From assembly GCA_900549725.1 (NCBI GenBank), contig URPL01000003.1, positions 56,358 to 120,357 of the forward strand: a stretch of 64,000 bases of DNA. The letters run 5' to 3'. How positions within the stretch are numbered: the first letter of the stretch is position 1; each line of letters starts with the position of its first letter. The position numbers and the translations under genes are program-made. The notes beneath the pieces are model-generated. The model had not been told where the DNA came from and searched no databases. It was given only the letters and a program-made list of their open reading frames with translations. The stretch comes from an uncultured Eubacteriales bacterium (GTDB lineage Bacteria > Bacillota > Clostridia > Oscillospirales > CAG-272). Below are positions 26,597-35,529 of the stretch, one piece after another.

Positions 26597-28605
26597 GTTC
26601 TCTCCTGCCTTTCCGCCCGTGCAATGATTGCATCGGTCAATTCATTCGCATAAAAATCGCAAAGATGATAAAAACCCGTCCCGTCCGGCTCAAGCGCCGT
26701 GTCGGCGGTGAGAGCGATCGCCTTTTCGTTCAGCGTCTGCGCAAGGGTCTGCGGCAGGCAGAGCATTGCCCGCGCCGCGGCTTCAAACGCCGCCTTTTTC
26801 CCTTCCAAAACGGCGCAAAGCGCCTCATATTCCGCATCGCTCAGCGCATTGACATAATCGGCATAAACATCGTTGCCTCCCGGCAGCGTTTCTTCAAGCT
26901 GCGGCGGCAGCCACGCGGGCGCTTCCCCTGTGTCGGCCTGCACCGTCGTTTGCTCCCTGGTCGGTGCCTGTGCTTTTTCGGCAGGCGGATTCTGCGCCGT
27001 CTGCGGGGCTTCCTCCCCTATCAAAAGCACGGTCGTCTTCCAGGAATCCCGCTCGATGCGGCGCGCGTTCGCGGCGCTCAAAGGCGTTTTTTCCGTTTCG
27101 TATAATGCGGCATAGCGCGGCTCCGTTTCCGCCTGCGCCTGCCGTTTCTTTTCTTCCCTGGCGCGTTTTGCGGCGCTTGGCAAATGCTCGTCAAAATACC
27201 GCCGCATTGCCTCCTTTGCCGCCTCGCTGAGCGCCGGGGTACTAAGTCTTGCCCGAATGCCGAGGTGCGCGCGGATGCCGTTTTCCGCAAATTTGTATGC
27301 ATCGCTCATCATACAGCGCATCTCATAGGAGCGCGAGAGGGATACCAGCTCCACTCGAATCTGCCGTTTTGCCTCATAAGAGCACAGCGCTCCGCTGAAT
27401 GCGTCCCGGTTTTGCACAATGCTTTGCAGTCCGAGCGCCGCACTGATATCCTCTTTTTCCTGCATCAGCACCGTTAAAAACGCCTGCACCGCGCCGTACA
27501 GATGCTGTATGAACAGCGGGCGCGCCTCCCGGGTACAATACTTGCTCTGCCGCCAGTCGTAATTGCTCAGCGCATCGCATAAAGAGGGGGTAAACCAGCC
27601 GGCGGGTGTTGCGCCCGGCAAAATATAGAATTCCTTGAGAGAGACCTTCGAAAGCAGCTGCTGCACAATGCCCCCCAGCACATCGAGCGGAGCGTCCAGG
27701 CGATGGATCAGGCAATAATCCGTCACCCATTCCCCGAGATATCGGTCCAGCCTTGTAAACCGCTCGCGATAGGCAAGCCACAGCGCGCACAGCGCCGCAA
27801 GCCCCTGCGCAGGCTTTATCAGCTGCGGCAGATTGATGATTTCATAGCAATAAAGAAAAAGATAGCTGTAATCCGTCTGCGGGTATTCGCCGCGACGCAC
27901 ACAGGCGCGCCAATAAAAATAGTACTGCGCCTGCGCCGCGCTCATCATGTGATATTGCGGCATATAGGCATAAAAAGCCTCGTAGGGGCAGGGCGGTGCC
28001 TCGCGGTTCCAAAAGCGCTTTGCATCATTTAAAAAACGGTCGAAAAAGCGATACCGCTGCGGCCAGCGTGAAATACTCACGCTGCGCAAAAACGGATGCT
28101 GCGGCACATATTGCAATACCGCCTCGCACATCGGGGGGCGCACATCCGCAGGCGTATGCAGTACGCGCCGATTCGTCAGCGGCACTCCGCATGCAACGGG
28201 GCGCGCCTTTTCAAACAAAGCCTGCGCCTGCGCCGCGCTGTCAAGGGGTGTCGGCGCGGCGTTCTCTCCCGTTTTTTCTTCCCGCTTTGCATCGTTCTTT
28301 ACATCGATTGCATCAATTCCCTCGGTTGCGGCGGCTGCGGCTTTTTCGGGCACTTTTTGCGGCGCGGCATGGTGTGCGCTCTTTTCCGGCGGCATCTGCG
28401 GCACGGCTTCGCCCTGCACCCTTGCGTGCAAAGCCGCGTCTCCGAAATCAAGCTCTGCAGCGGTGGTATCAAACCGCGGCGGGTCTGCCTGCCGCCGCGG
28501 CGGCACAAGCTCGCAAAGATTCCAGAAGGCGTCCTCCGAAAGCGCCGGCCTACGGGCATCCGAAAGCGGCTGCGTGGTGCTGCTTTTTTTCTCTGCTTCT
28601 TTCAT
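26593..28605 (-). CDS. TerB_N / TerB_C domain protein
   Basis: A large (670 aa) soluble protein. Residues 1-150 are disordered and rich in Ala/Pro/Glu. About 155-400 carries the TerB_N type sequence, e.g. MPQYHMMSAAQAQYYFYWR and YSYLFLYCYEIINL. A charged linker precedes a TerB_C-like end (about 590-665, YVNALSDAEYEALCAVLEGK). TerB domains are associated with envelope and stress systems, but their biochemistry is poorly known. It has its own promoter and its stop overlaps the PBP start, so the two are cotranslated. Confidence 0.7.
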   Translation of the reverse strand: MKEAEKKSSTTQPLSDARRPALSEDAFWNLCELVPPRRQADPPRFDTTAAELDFGDAALHARVQGEAVPQMPPEKSAHHAAPQKVPEKAAAAATEGIDAIDVKNDAKREEKTGENAAPTPLDSAAQAQALFEKARPVACGVPLTNRRVLHTPADVRPPMCEAVLQYVPQHPFLRSVSISRWPQRYRFFDRFLNDAKRFWNREAPPCPYEAFYAYMPQYHMMSAAQAQYYFYWRACVRRGEYPQTDYSYLFLYCYEIINLPQLIKPAQGLAALCALWLAYRERFTRLDRYLGEWVTDYCLIHRLDAPLDVLGGIVQQLLSKVSLKEFYILPGATPAGWFTPSLCDALSNYDWRQSKYCTREARPLFIQHLYGAVQAFLTVLMQEKEDISAALGLQSIVQNRDAFSGALCSYEAKRQIRVELVSLSRSYEMRCMMSDAYKFAENGIRAHLGIRARLSTPALSEAAKEAMRRYFDEHLPSAAKRAREEKKRQAQAETEPRYAALYETEKTPLSAANARRIERDSWKTTVLLIGEEAPQTAQNPPAEKAQAPTREQTTVQADTGEAPAWLPPQLEETLPGGNDVYADYVNALSDAEYEALCAVLEGKKAAFEAAARAMLCLPQTLAQTLNEKAIALTADTALEPDGTGFYHLCDFYANELTDAIIARAERQERT

Positions 28606-28643
28606 GCGGGCGCTCCTTTCCGGGAATTTTTTCGTATCATTTT

Positions 28644-28672
28644 ATTGTACCACAAGAAATGCGGCAATGCAA
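28644..28672 (-). promoter_or_regulatory. promoter of the TerB-PBP operon
   Basis: Minus strand TTGCAT (28667-28672), 17-bp spacer, TACAAT (28644-28649), about 40 bp before the TerB-domain start. Confidence 0.75.
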
Positions 28673-28754
28673 GCGGATAAAGCGCCTCTTTTCGGCAAAT
28701 GCTTGATAAAAAAGCGCCGCGCATATGCGCCGCCTTGCGCCCGGAGGTTTTCTT

Positions 28755-29300
28755 ATGAAGCATTTTGCCCTTTGCAAAGATCGGATACGCCGTCTGCGCG
28801 GCGTGCTCGGCATTTTTCTGTCGCTCCTTCCCGTTTTATGCATTCTCGGCGGCTATCGGCTTTTTTTCTTTTCCGGGCAGGAGCAGCCAAGTCTTGCGGC
28901 ACCCGCCGATGCAGCGGAGCACTTTCCCGTGCCGGACGCCTTGGAGCAGGCGCTGCTGAGCCGCTATGCCGCCTCCTTACAGGCGCAGGACAGCACCGTC
29001 TCCCTGCGCGTGCTCAGCGCCGCCTGTGCCGTGCAGTGCAACCGTGCAAAGGCGGAAAATCTTTCTCTTTGCTCCGCTTTGCTTTCGCTGCATTTCCCTC
29101 TTTTGTGCGAGCCGGACGCCCTCTGCGAGCGCGCTGCGCGGGATGCCCTGCTCGGCTATGACCCAAGCGGCGGCGCCCTTGCCTTTGCCCGCGGCGATGC
29201 CGCCCCCGCCGACGCCCGCATCACCGCCGTTTTTTCAGACTATCTCTTTTTTTCTCCGCAGAGCGCGGTGCAGCCCTCGCCAGGCGAAAAAAGCTCTTGA
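28755..29300 (+). CDS. small single-pass membrane protein, function unknown
   Basis: A 181-residue protein I do not recognise. A basic N-terminus (FALCKDRIRRLRG) leads into one membrane helix (about 17-38) and an extracellular Ala/Leu-rich domain with five or more Cys. The N-in topology suggests an anchored surface protein. GGAGG lies 7 nt before the ATG at 28755. It sits just ahead of the RNase Y promoter, which overlaps its last codons. No clear promoter of its own is visible between it and the divergent TerB-domain gene. Confidence 0.55.
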   Translation: MKHFALCKDRIRRLRGVLGIFLSLLPVLCILGGYRLFFFSGQEQPSLAAPADAAEHFPVPDALEQALLSRYAASLQAQDSTVSLRVLSAACAVQCNRAKAENLSLCSALLSLHFPLLCEPDALCERAARDALLGYDPSGGALAFARGDAAPADARITAVFSDYLFFSPQSAVQPSPGEKSS

Positions 29301-29325
29301 CAGATACGCAAAAAAAGAATACAAT
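29297..29325 (+). promoter_or_regulatory. promoter of rny
   Basis: TTGACA (29297-29302), 17-bp spacer, TACAAT (29320-29325). The -35 overlaps the stop codon of the preceding gene. The leader is about 90 nt. Confidence 0.85.
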
Positions 29326-29422
29326 AGATTCGTATGGTTGTATCTCTGTGCCGCAAAGCGGCGCGGGTGCATACGGCATATCATGCAAAACCGAACACTT
29401 TTAAAAAACAAGGAGAAACATC

Positions 29423-30979
29423 ATGGAGCAATCCACACTTATGATTGTTTCTGCCTTGATTGCCGGAATCGTTTGCCTCGGGCTCGGTATTTTGCTCGGC
29501 ATCGTTCTGCGCCGCCGCATTGCGGAGGCAAAGATCGGCTCTGCCGAAGAGGAAGCCAAGCGCATTGTCGAGGCTGCGAAAAAGCAGGGTGAACAAAAGA
29601 AGAAGGAATCGTTGATCGAGGCAAAGGAAGAAATCCTGCGCGCGAAGAACGAGTCCGAGCGGGAGCTGCGCGAGCGCCGCAACGAGCTGAACAAGCAGGA
29701 AAGGCGCCTTGTGCAGAAAGAGGAATCTCTGGATAAAAAGCATGAGACGATCGACCGCAAGGACGAAGCCCTGAACAAAAAGATGAAAGAAAACGCCGAC
29801 GCTGCCGCCGAACTGGAGCGCATGCGTCAGAGCGAGCTGGATCTTCTGGAAAGAATGTCCGGCTATTCCGCAGAGCAGGCAAAAGCGGAGCTGGTTTCCC
29901 GCATTGAGGGAGATGCAAAGCTGGATGCCGCAAAGCGCGTCATCGCACTGGAACAGCAAATCAAGGAAGAAGCAGACAACAAAGCAAAACTGATCATCAC
30001 GCAATCCATTCAGCGTATGAGCGCAGATCTTGTCAGCGAGGCGACCGTCTCGGTGGTGAATCTGCCCAGCGATGAAATGAAAGGGCGCATCATCGGCCGC
30101 GAGGGACGCAATATCCGCACCATCGAGACCATGACCGGAGTCGATCTCATTATCGACGATATGCCGGAGGCAATTACCCTGTCCTCGTTTGATCCCATTC
30201 GCCGCGAGGTCGCGCGCCTGACGCTGGAAAAGCTCATTTCCGACGGGCGCATTCATCCCGCGCGCATTGAGGAGACCGTTGAGCGTTCCCGCCGCGAGGT
30301 GGACGCCATCATCAAGCAATCCGGCGAGCGCGCCGTCTTTGAGGCAGGCATTCACGGCATCAATGCGGAGCTTGTCAAGCTGCTCGGCAGGCTGCGCTTC
30401 CGCACCAGCTACGGGCAGAATGTGCTCAATCATTCCATTGAGGTCGCCATGCTGTCGGGCATGATGGCAGACGAGCTCGGCGCGGACGCAACCCTTGCAC
30501 GGCGAGCAGGTCTTCTGCATGATATCGGCAAGGCGCTCACTCAGGAGGTCGAGGGCTCTCATGTTCAGCTCGGTGTCGATATTGCCCGCAAGTATAAGGA
30601 GAGCAAGGAAGTAATCCATGCCATTGAGGCGCACCACGGCGATGTTGAGCCGCAAACGCTTGTGGCAATGATCGTGGACGCTGCGGACGATCTTTCCGCC
30701 GCCCGTCCCGGTGCCCGCCGCGAGAACGTGGAAAATTACATCAAGCGTCTGCAAAAGCTGGAAGAGATTGCGGATCGCTATCCCGGCGTTGAAAAATCCT
30801 ATGCCATTCAGGCAGGCCGCGAAATTCGCATCATGGTCAAGCCCGAGCAGGTCTCGGATGAGAGAATGGTGCTCGTCGCCGCCGATATCGTCAAGGAAAT
30901 CGAAAACGAACTGGAATATCCGGGGCAGATTAAGGTGCATGTCATCCGCGAAAGCCGTGCGATCGACTACGCAAAATAA
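29423..30979 (+). CDS. rny: ribonuclease Y
   Basis: A 518-residue membrane-anchored endonuclease that starts mRNA decay. One N-terminal helix (about 8-29) is followed by a long coiled coil (about 35-190, Glu/Lys/Arg-rich), a KH domain (about 205-270, GRIIGREGRNIRTIE) and an HD domain whose LLHDIGKAL carries the metal-binding His-Asp. Length and order match the family exactly. ACAAGGAG precedes the ATG. Confidence 0.95.
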   Translation: MEQSTLMIVSALIAGIVCLGLGILLGIVLRRRIAEAKIGSAEEEAKRIVEAAKKQGEQKKKESLIEAKEEILRAKNESERELRERRNELNKQERRLVQKEESLDKKHETIDRKDEALNKKMKENADAAAELERMRQSELDLLERMSGYSAEQAKAELVSRIEGDAKLDAAKRVIALEQQIKEEADNKAKLIITQSIQRMSADLVSEATVSVVNLPSDEMKGRIIGREGRNIRTIETMTGVDLIIDDMPEAITLSSFDPIRREVARLTLEKLISDGRIHPARIEETVERSRREVDAIIKQSGERAVFEAGIHGINAELVKLLGRLRFRTSYGQNVLNHSIEVAMLSGMMADELGADATLARRAGLLHDIGKALTQEVEGSHVQLGVDIARKYKESKEVIHAIEAHHGDVEPQTLVAMIVDAADDLSAARPGARRENVENYIKRLQKLEEIADRYPGVEKSYAIQAGREIRIMVKPEQVSDERMVLVAADIVKEIENELEYPGQIKVHVIRESRAIDYAK

Positions 30980-30986
30980 TCAGAGC

Positions 30987-31039
30987 AAAAAGCCACTTCG
31001 GTCCGTACCGTTTGCGTACGTTCTGCAAAGTGGCTTTTT
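30987..31039 (+). terminator. terminator after rny
   Basis: AAAAAGCCACTT (30987-30998) pairs with AAGTGGCTTTTT (31028-31039), with an inner CGTAC/GTACG stem. The U-rich 3' arm makes a good intrinsic terminator, so the YmdB-like gene downstream may be transcribed only by read-through or from a weak local promoter. Confidence 0.8.
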
Positions 31040-31093
31040 GAAATGCTTTTGAATTGCAGGCAAAAGCCGATACTGTGCAGGGAGGAAAACAAA

Positions 31094-31888
31094 ATGCAGG
31101 CAACACCGCTGAATCTTTTATGCATCGGGGATGTCGTCGGCCCCGCTGCCGTTGATTATCTCGGAAAAAATCTGTGGGCGCTGCGGCAGGAGTATGCCGC
31201 CGATTTTGTCGTCGTCAATGCGGAAAATGCCGCGGCGGGCAACGGCACCGACCCCGAAACCGCCCGCGCGCTGTTTGCATCCGGCGCCGATGTGCTCACC
31301 GGCGGCAATCATTCCTTCCAAAAGCGCAGCTTTTATGAGTATCTGGAGGGCGAGCCCCGTGCGCTGCGCCCCGCCAACTATACCGCCGCCTGTCCCGGCA
31401 GCGGCTACGGCATTTTCGATTGCCGCGGCTATCGTCTGCTTTGCATCAATGTCAGCGGAACGGCATTTATGCAGCCCCTTGCCTGCCCGTTTGAAACGGT
31501 GGAAAAAATACTGGCACGGGAAAGCGGCGGCTATGATTTTGCCCTGCTTGACATTCATGCCGAGGCAACCTCGGAAAAAATCGCCCTTGCGCACGCCTTT
31601 GACGGCAAAATCTCCGTCATTTACGGTACGCACACCCATGTGCAGACGGCGGACGAACGCATTCTGTCCCGCGGCACCGGCTATCTGACCGATCTCGGCA
31701 TGACCGGCTGCGAGCAGGACAGCGTCCTCGGCGTGCGCGCCGACTGCATCATCGATTTTCTGCGCACCAAAATGCCCTGCCGCTTTCTTCCCGCGGAGGG
31801 GCCCGTCTCTTTGCACGGCGCGCTCTTTAGCATCGACCCGGAAACGGCAAAAGTCACCTCTGTGCGCCGCATCGCAAAAACGGAGTAA
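31094..31888 (+). CDS. ymdB: YmdB-like metallophosphoesterase (TIGR00282)
   Basis: A 264-residue calcineurin-like phosphoesterase of the TIGR00282/YmdB family, which hydrolyses 2',3'-cyclic nucleotides in studied members. LLCIGDVVG opens the metal site. VNAENAAAGNG, LTGGNHSFQK (the GNH(E/D)-type motif), DIHAEATSEK and YGTHTHVQTAD supply the other ligands. The start is the ATG at 31094 with GGGAGG upstream. The rny-ymdB neighbourhood is conserved in Firmicutes. LTGGNHSF has Ser where most members have an Asp or Glu after GNH. Confidence 0.88.
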   Translation: MQATPLNLLCIGDVVGPAAVDYLGKNLWALRQEYAADFVVVNAENAAAGNGTDPETARALFASGADVLTGGNHSFQKRSFYEYLEGEPRALRPANYTAACPGSGYGIFDCRGYRLLCINVSGTAFMQPLACPFETVEKILARESGGYDFALLDIHAEATSEKIALAHAFDGKISVIYGTHTHVQTADERILSRGTGYLTDLGMTGCEQDSVLGVRADCIIDFLRTKMPCRFLPAEGPVSLHGALFSIDPETAKVTSVRRIAKTE

Positions 31889-31955
31889 CCCCTCACGCCC
31901 ACTCTCCTCTTCCGCCAAACGCATACGACGAAATTTGCTTTAAAATCACGGCGAG

Positions 31956-31988
31956 TTATCGTTTCTTTCATTTTTTCGGAAACGATAA
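31956..31988. other. perfect 10-bp AT-rich hairpin
   Basis: TTATCGTTTC (31956-31965) pairs with GAAACGATAA (31979-31988). It follows the YmdB-like gene. On the plus strand only a weak U tract follows, so it may be an inefficient terminator or an mRNA 3' end. Confidence 0.45.
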
Positions 31989-32027
31989 TTTGAAAAAAAC
32001 GGAGAAAAGCAGAAAAAACCAAAAAGA

Positions 32028-32057
32028 AACGACGATCTTCTTTCGAAAATCGTCGTT
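32028..32057. terminator. terminator downstream of tRNA-Leu (works both ways)
   Basis: AACGACGAT (32028-32036) pairs with ATCGTCGTT (32049-32057). T-rich runs flank it on both strands. It ends the tRNA transcript on the minus strand and can also stop read-through from the YmdB-like gene. Confidence 0.8.
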
Positions 32058-32060
32058 TTT

Positions 32061-32145
32061 TGGTGCGGGCAACAGGGGTCGAACCTGCACGCCGTGCGAC
32101 ATAAGATCCTAAATCTTACGCGTCTGCCAATTCCGCCATGCCCGC
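32061..32145 (-). tRNA. tRNA-Leu, anticodon UAG
   Basis: An 85-nt class II tRNA with CCA encoded. Acceptor GCGGGCA pairs with TGCCCGC. The anticodon arm has loop TTTAGGA, giving anticodon UAG (codon CUA, wobble to other CUN). The variable arm is long (GTCGCACGGCGTGC region) and the T loop reads GGTTCGACCCC. It is expressed alone from its own promoter. Confidence 0.95.
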
Positions 32146-32176
32146 ATATAAGCCGCGCCCTCCCGGACGCTTTTTT

Positions 32177-32205
32177 ATTGTAGCACAGATCGATTTGCTT
32201 GTCAA
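32177..32205 (-). promoter_or_regulatory. promoter of tRNA-Leu
   Basis: Minus strand TTGACA (32200-32205), 17-bp spacer, TACAAT (32177-32182). Strong consensus, as expected for a stable RNA. Confidence 0.85.
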
Positions 32206-32226
32206 TTGCACAAACCCTCGCAACGC

Positions 32227-32255
32227 TTGCAATCCCGCGCCGAATCGGATATAAT
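32227..32255 (+). promoter_or_regulatory. promoter of gatCAB
   Basis: TTGCAA (32227-32232), 17-bp spacer, TATAAT (32250-32255), 31 bp before the gatC ATG. It is divergent from the tRNA-Leu promoter. Confidence 0.85.
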
Positions 32256-32285
32256 GAAAGAAAAAATGCAAAAGGGAGAGCGGCA

Positions 32286-32618
32286 ATGGAAAGCTCAACA
32301 AAGGCGCTGTTTTTGCGCGCCGCCGAACAAATTCAAATTGATGCCGACAAAGAGACGCTTGCAGCCATGGAAGGCTTCTTGGCGCGCGCCGAGGCGCTTT
32401 TGACGGTTGACGACGACGGCTGTTTGCCGACGGAGCGCATCTGCGGGCCGCTTTGCGCGCTGAGGGATGCCGCGCCGGACTGTCTGCCCGCGGACGCGCT
32501 TTTGCTGAACGGGCGCTTTGCGGACGGCTATTATACCGTGCCGACCGTTCTTGCGCCGAAAAAGCCGCATTCCGCTGCGCCACCGGAGGAGGGGGGCGGA
32601 GACGATGCTCTCGCTTGA
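32286..32618 (+). CDS. gatC: Asp/Glu-tRNA amidotransferase subunit C
   Basis: A 110-residue subunit that wraps GatA against GatB. Sequence conservation in this subunit is low. The assignment rests on the helical N-terminal KALFLRAAEQIQIDAD segment, the C-terminal extended region, the size, and the position directly before gatA and gatB. The start is the ATG at 32286 with GGGAGAG upstream. It overlaps gatA by 14 nt. Confidence 0.75.
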   Translation: MESSTKALFLRAAEQIQIDADKETLAAMEGFLARAEALLTVDDDGCLPTERICGPLCALRDAAPDCLPADALLLNGRFADGYYTVPTVLAPKKPHSAAPPEEGGGDDALA

Positions 32619-33975
32619 GCCGCTGCAAGCGGCGCTGCAAAACCGCACGCTCAGCGCAGCGGAGCTGACCGCCGCCTGCCTGGATGCCGCAGAGAAGAAA
32701 AAGGGGCTGAATGCCTTTCTCACGCTTTGCGGCGAAGACGCGCTTGCCGCCGCGCGCAAAAGCGACGAACGCCGCCGCGCGGGCGCGCTTCTCTCCCCGC
32801 TTGACGGGATTCCCTTTGCCGCAAAGGATAATCTTTGCACCGCCAATGTTCGCACAAGCTGCGCCAGCCGTATGCTGGAGCATTTTGTGCCGCCTTATAC
32901 CGCCGACTGTGTGGCGGCACTGCAAAGCGCCGGCATGATTTTGCTCGCAAAAACGAATATGGACGAATTTTCCATGGGCTTTGACACCGCGACCTCTTAT
33001 TTCGGCGCCGTGAAAAACCCGCTGGATGAAACCCGCATTCCCGGCGGCTCCTCGGGCGGCTCTGCCGCCGCGATTGCAGCCTCCGTTGTGCCGGCGGCGC
33101 TTGGAACGGATACCGGCGGCAGCGTGCGCGAGCCGGCGGGCTGCTGCGGCTGCGTCGGGCTGCGGCCGAGCTACGGTGCCGTTTCCCGCTTCGGCATGAT
33201 CGCCTATGTCTCCTCCATGGACACGGTGGGCACGCTCAGCGCCACGGTTGCGGACGCGGCGGCACTGCTCCGTATTTTGCAGCGCCCCTCCCCACGCGAT
33301 GCGACAAGCGCCGCGACAAAGCCTTTTTCAGGCTGCCCCGAAATCGACCCGACAGCGCTGCGCATCGGCGTTTTGGCACCCGAGCACCCGCAAACCGCCG
33401 CTGCGGCACAGGCTTTGCAGTGGCGCGGCGCGCATGTTTTTCCCGCCCGCCTTGATGCACTTTCCGTCTGCGCCGATGTTTATGAAAGCATTGCACTGTG
33501 CGAAGCAACGCTGAACCTCGGCCGCTTTGACGGAATCCGTTTCGGTGCAGACACCCCGCAGGCAAAAACACTGCGGCAGATGTATCATACCGTGCGCGAC
33601 GGAGGCTTTGGCGCGGTGGTGCGGCAGCGAATTCTGTTCGGAGCCTTTTTGCAGCTGGAGGAAACACGCGGCCGCTATCTTGCGCATGCCATGCGGCTGC
33701 GCACAAAAATTATCCGGCAGATGCAGGCGCTGCTCGGCGGCTGCGACGCTTTGCTCTTTCCCACCCTGCCGGGCGGCATTTTGCCCTGCGGCGCCCCGCA
33801 GCCGACGGGCAACGCCCTCAGCGTTTTGCCGTCCCTTTGCGGCCTTCCCGCGCTCGCCGTTCCGTTTGGGCGCGAGGCGGGTGGGCTTTGCGGATCCGTT
33901 ACGCTTTGCGGGGCTGCCTTTTCGGAGGGGCTGCTGCTCTCCCTCGGCATGCTTTTGGAACAGGAGGGCAAATAA
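32605..33975 (+). CDS. gatA: Asp/Glu-tRNA amidotransferase subunit A
   Basis: A 456-residue amidase-signature subunit that releases ammonia from glutamine for tRNA-bound Asp or Glu amidation. The Ser-cisSer-Lys triad is visible: Lys74 (AAKDN), cis-Ser149 (GGSSGGS) and nucleophile Ser173 (GTDTGGS). The spacing of 24 and 99 residues matches known GatA. The start is the ATG at 32605. The region after the signature (about 240-330) is somewhat shorter than usual. It is needed where GlnRS or AsnRS is missing. Confidence 0.92.
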   Translation: MLSLEPLQAALQNRTLSAAELTAACLDAAEKKKGLNAFLTLCGEDALAAARKSDERRRAGALLSPLDGIPFAAKDNLCTANVRTSCASRMLEHFVPPYTADCVAALQSAGMILLAKTNMDEFSMGFDTATSYFGAVKNPLDETRIPGGSSGGSAAAIAASVVPAALGTDTGGSVREPAGCCGCVGLRPSYGAVSRFGMIAYVSSMDTVGTLSATVADAAALLRILQRPSPRDATSAATKPFSGCPEIDPTALRIGVLAPEHPQTAAAAQALQWRGAHVFPARLDALSVCADVYESIALCEATLNLGRFDGIRFGADTPQAKTLRQMYHTVRDGGFGAVVRQRILFGAFLQLEETRGRYLAHAMRLRTKIIRQMQALLGGCDALLFPTLPGGILPCGAPQPTGNALSVLPSLCGLPALAVPFGREAGGLCGSVTLCGAAFSEGLLLSLGMLLEQEGK

Positions 33976-35391
33976 ATGGCTTATACCGCGACAATCGGGC
34001 TTGAAATTCACCTTGCCCTTTGCACAAAAACAAAAATTTTCTGCGCCTGCCCCATTGATGCCGCCGCCCCGCCCAACACCCATGTCTGCCCCGTTTGCCT
34101 TGGCATGCCGGGGGCAATGCCCCGCTTCAACCGCGCCGTTTCGGACTGTGCCGTGCGGCTGGGTCTTGCGCTCGGCTGCAAGGTGCACCCCGTCTCCGCC
34201 TTTGACCGCAAAAGCTATTATTATCCCGACAACCCGACCTCCTATCAAATCACGCAATACGAGCGCCCCATCTGCACCGCAGGCGCCGTGCCGATCGAAA
34301 CGGAAAAGGGGATTTCTTCGGTTCCGCTGCGCCGCATTCATATGGAGCAGGATGCGGCAAAGCTGCTGCATCGAAACGGGCAGACCCTGATCGACTGTAA
34401 TCGCTGCGGCACCCCTCTGCTCGAAATTGTGACCGAGCCCGCCCTGCATACTCCGGAGGAAGCCGCCGCTTTTCTCACGGCGCTGCGCGAAATTGCGCTG
34501 CATCTCGGCATCAGCGACTGTAAAATGCAGGCGGGGTCGCTGCGGTGCGACGCAAATATATCTCTCTCCGACGGCTCGGCACCCGGCGTGCCCGTGGAAA
34601 TCAAAAATCTCAATTCCGTAAAATTTCTGAAAAAAGCGCTGGACTTTGAAATCAAGCGGCAAAGCGAATGCCTTTTGCGCGGAGAGTGCATTGAAAAGCA
34701 GACCCGCCGCTATTCCGAGGGCGACGGCACGACCGTATTTATGCGCAAAAAGGAGACGGTTTCGGAATATCGCTATTGCCCGGAATGGGATCTCGGAGAG
34801 CTCTGCCTTGCCCCCGGGGAGATCGCGGCGCAAAAGGCGCTGCTGCCCCGCCTGCCCCATGCCGCCCGCATGCGCTACCGGACCGCTTACGGCATGAGCG
34901 AAAAAGAGGCGCACGCCATGACCCGCTATCCCGCGGTGCACCGCTTTTTCGAAGAATGCGTGCGCCTTTGCGCGCCGCCCGGGCTCTGCTGCGCGCTGCT
35001 GATGCAAACGCTGTTTCCCCTGCTGCCGGCAGATGAAGCGGATGCGAAAATCAACACCGAGCCGCAGGAGCTTTGCACCGTTTGCGCCATGCTGCAAAGC
35101 GGGGAGCTGAGCCGCCAAAATGCAGCGCGCCTTTGTGCGCTGCTCTTTGCGGGAGAAAAAGATGCCCGCGCTCTTGCAAAAGCGCATGCGCTTTGCACCA
35201 TTACCAACCGCGCCGTGCTGCGCGCCGCCGCAGACGCCGTTTTTGCCGAAAATCCGAAGCTGCTTTGCGCCTGCCGCCTGCAGAAAAAAGGCGCGCTTGA
35301 CCGCGCGCTGGGGCTCGCCCTGCGCAAAACGGACCGCCGCGGAGACGCAGCCATTCTGCGCAGCCTTTTGCAGCAGCTGATCGACGAATAA
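33976..35391 (+). CDS. gatB: Asp/Glu-tRNA amidotransferase subunit B
   Basis: A 471-residue kinase-like subunit that activates the carboxylate of mischarged tRNA. It starts TIGLEIHLAL. CACPIDAA and CPVCLGMPGAMP carry Cys ligands of the structural zinc site, and DRKSYYYPDNPTSYQITQ is the conserved cradle segment. A C-terminal YqeY-like helical tail (about 320-470) binds tRNA. It begins directly after the gatA stop (gap 0), with GGAGGG just upstream. Confidence 0.93.
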   Translation: MAYTATIGLEIHLALCTKTKIFCACPIDAAAPPNTHVCPVCLGMPGAMPRFNRAVSDCAVRLGLALGCKVHPVSAFDRKSYYYPDNPTSYQITQYERPICTAGAVPIETEKGISSVPLRRIHMEQDAAKLLHRNGQTLIDCNRCGTPLLEIVTEPALHTPEEAAAFLTALREIALHLGISDCKMQAGSLRCDANISLSDGSAPGVPVEIKNLNSVKFLKKALDFEIKRQSECLLRGECIEKQTRRYSEGDGTTVFMRKKETVSEYRYCPEWDLGELCLAPGEIAAQKALLPRLPHAARMRYRTAYGMSEKEAHAMTRYPAVHRFFEECVRLCAPPGLCCALLMQTLFPLLPADEADAKINTEPQELCTVCAMLQSGELSRQNAARLCALLFAGEKDARALAKAHALCTITNRAVLRAAADAVFAENPKLLCACRLQKKGALDRALGLALRKTDRRGDAAILRSLLQQLIDE

Positions 35392-35418
35392 AAATAACTC
35401 GGCTGTCTTCCCTTGATC

Positions 35419-35464
35419 TGTACCCCCTGAACCGGGGATCCGGTATAGGGGGTACATTTATTTT
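35419..35464 (+). terminator. terminator of gatCAB
   Basis: A 10-bp stem TGTACCCCCT (35419-35428) with AGGGGGTACA (35447-35456), extended by ACCGG/CCGGT, then TTTATTTT. Confidence 0.88.
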
Positions 35465-35529
35465 CTGCTGCATCCGAGATGACGCTTCATTCCTTTCCAG
35501 CATCAATGCTTTTTGCAAAGCTTTCACTT

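Noticed and set aside
28725..28754. Upstream ATG (28725) as the start of the small membrane protein
   Set aside because: The ATG at 28755 has a GGAGG site 7 nt upstream and gives a normal basic-then-hydrophobic N-terminus; the earlier ATG has no site.
31049..31076. TTGAAT-16-TACTGT as a promoter for the YmdB-like gene
   Set aside because: The predicted transcript start would fall at or inside the gene's own ribosome site, so it is unlikely to be functional as drawn.
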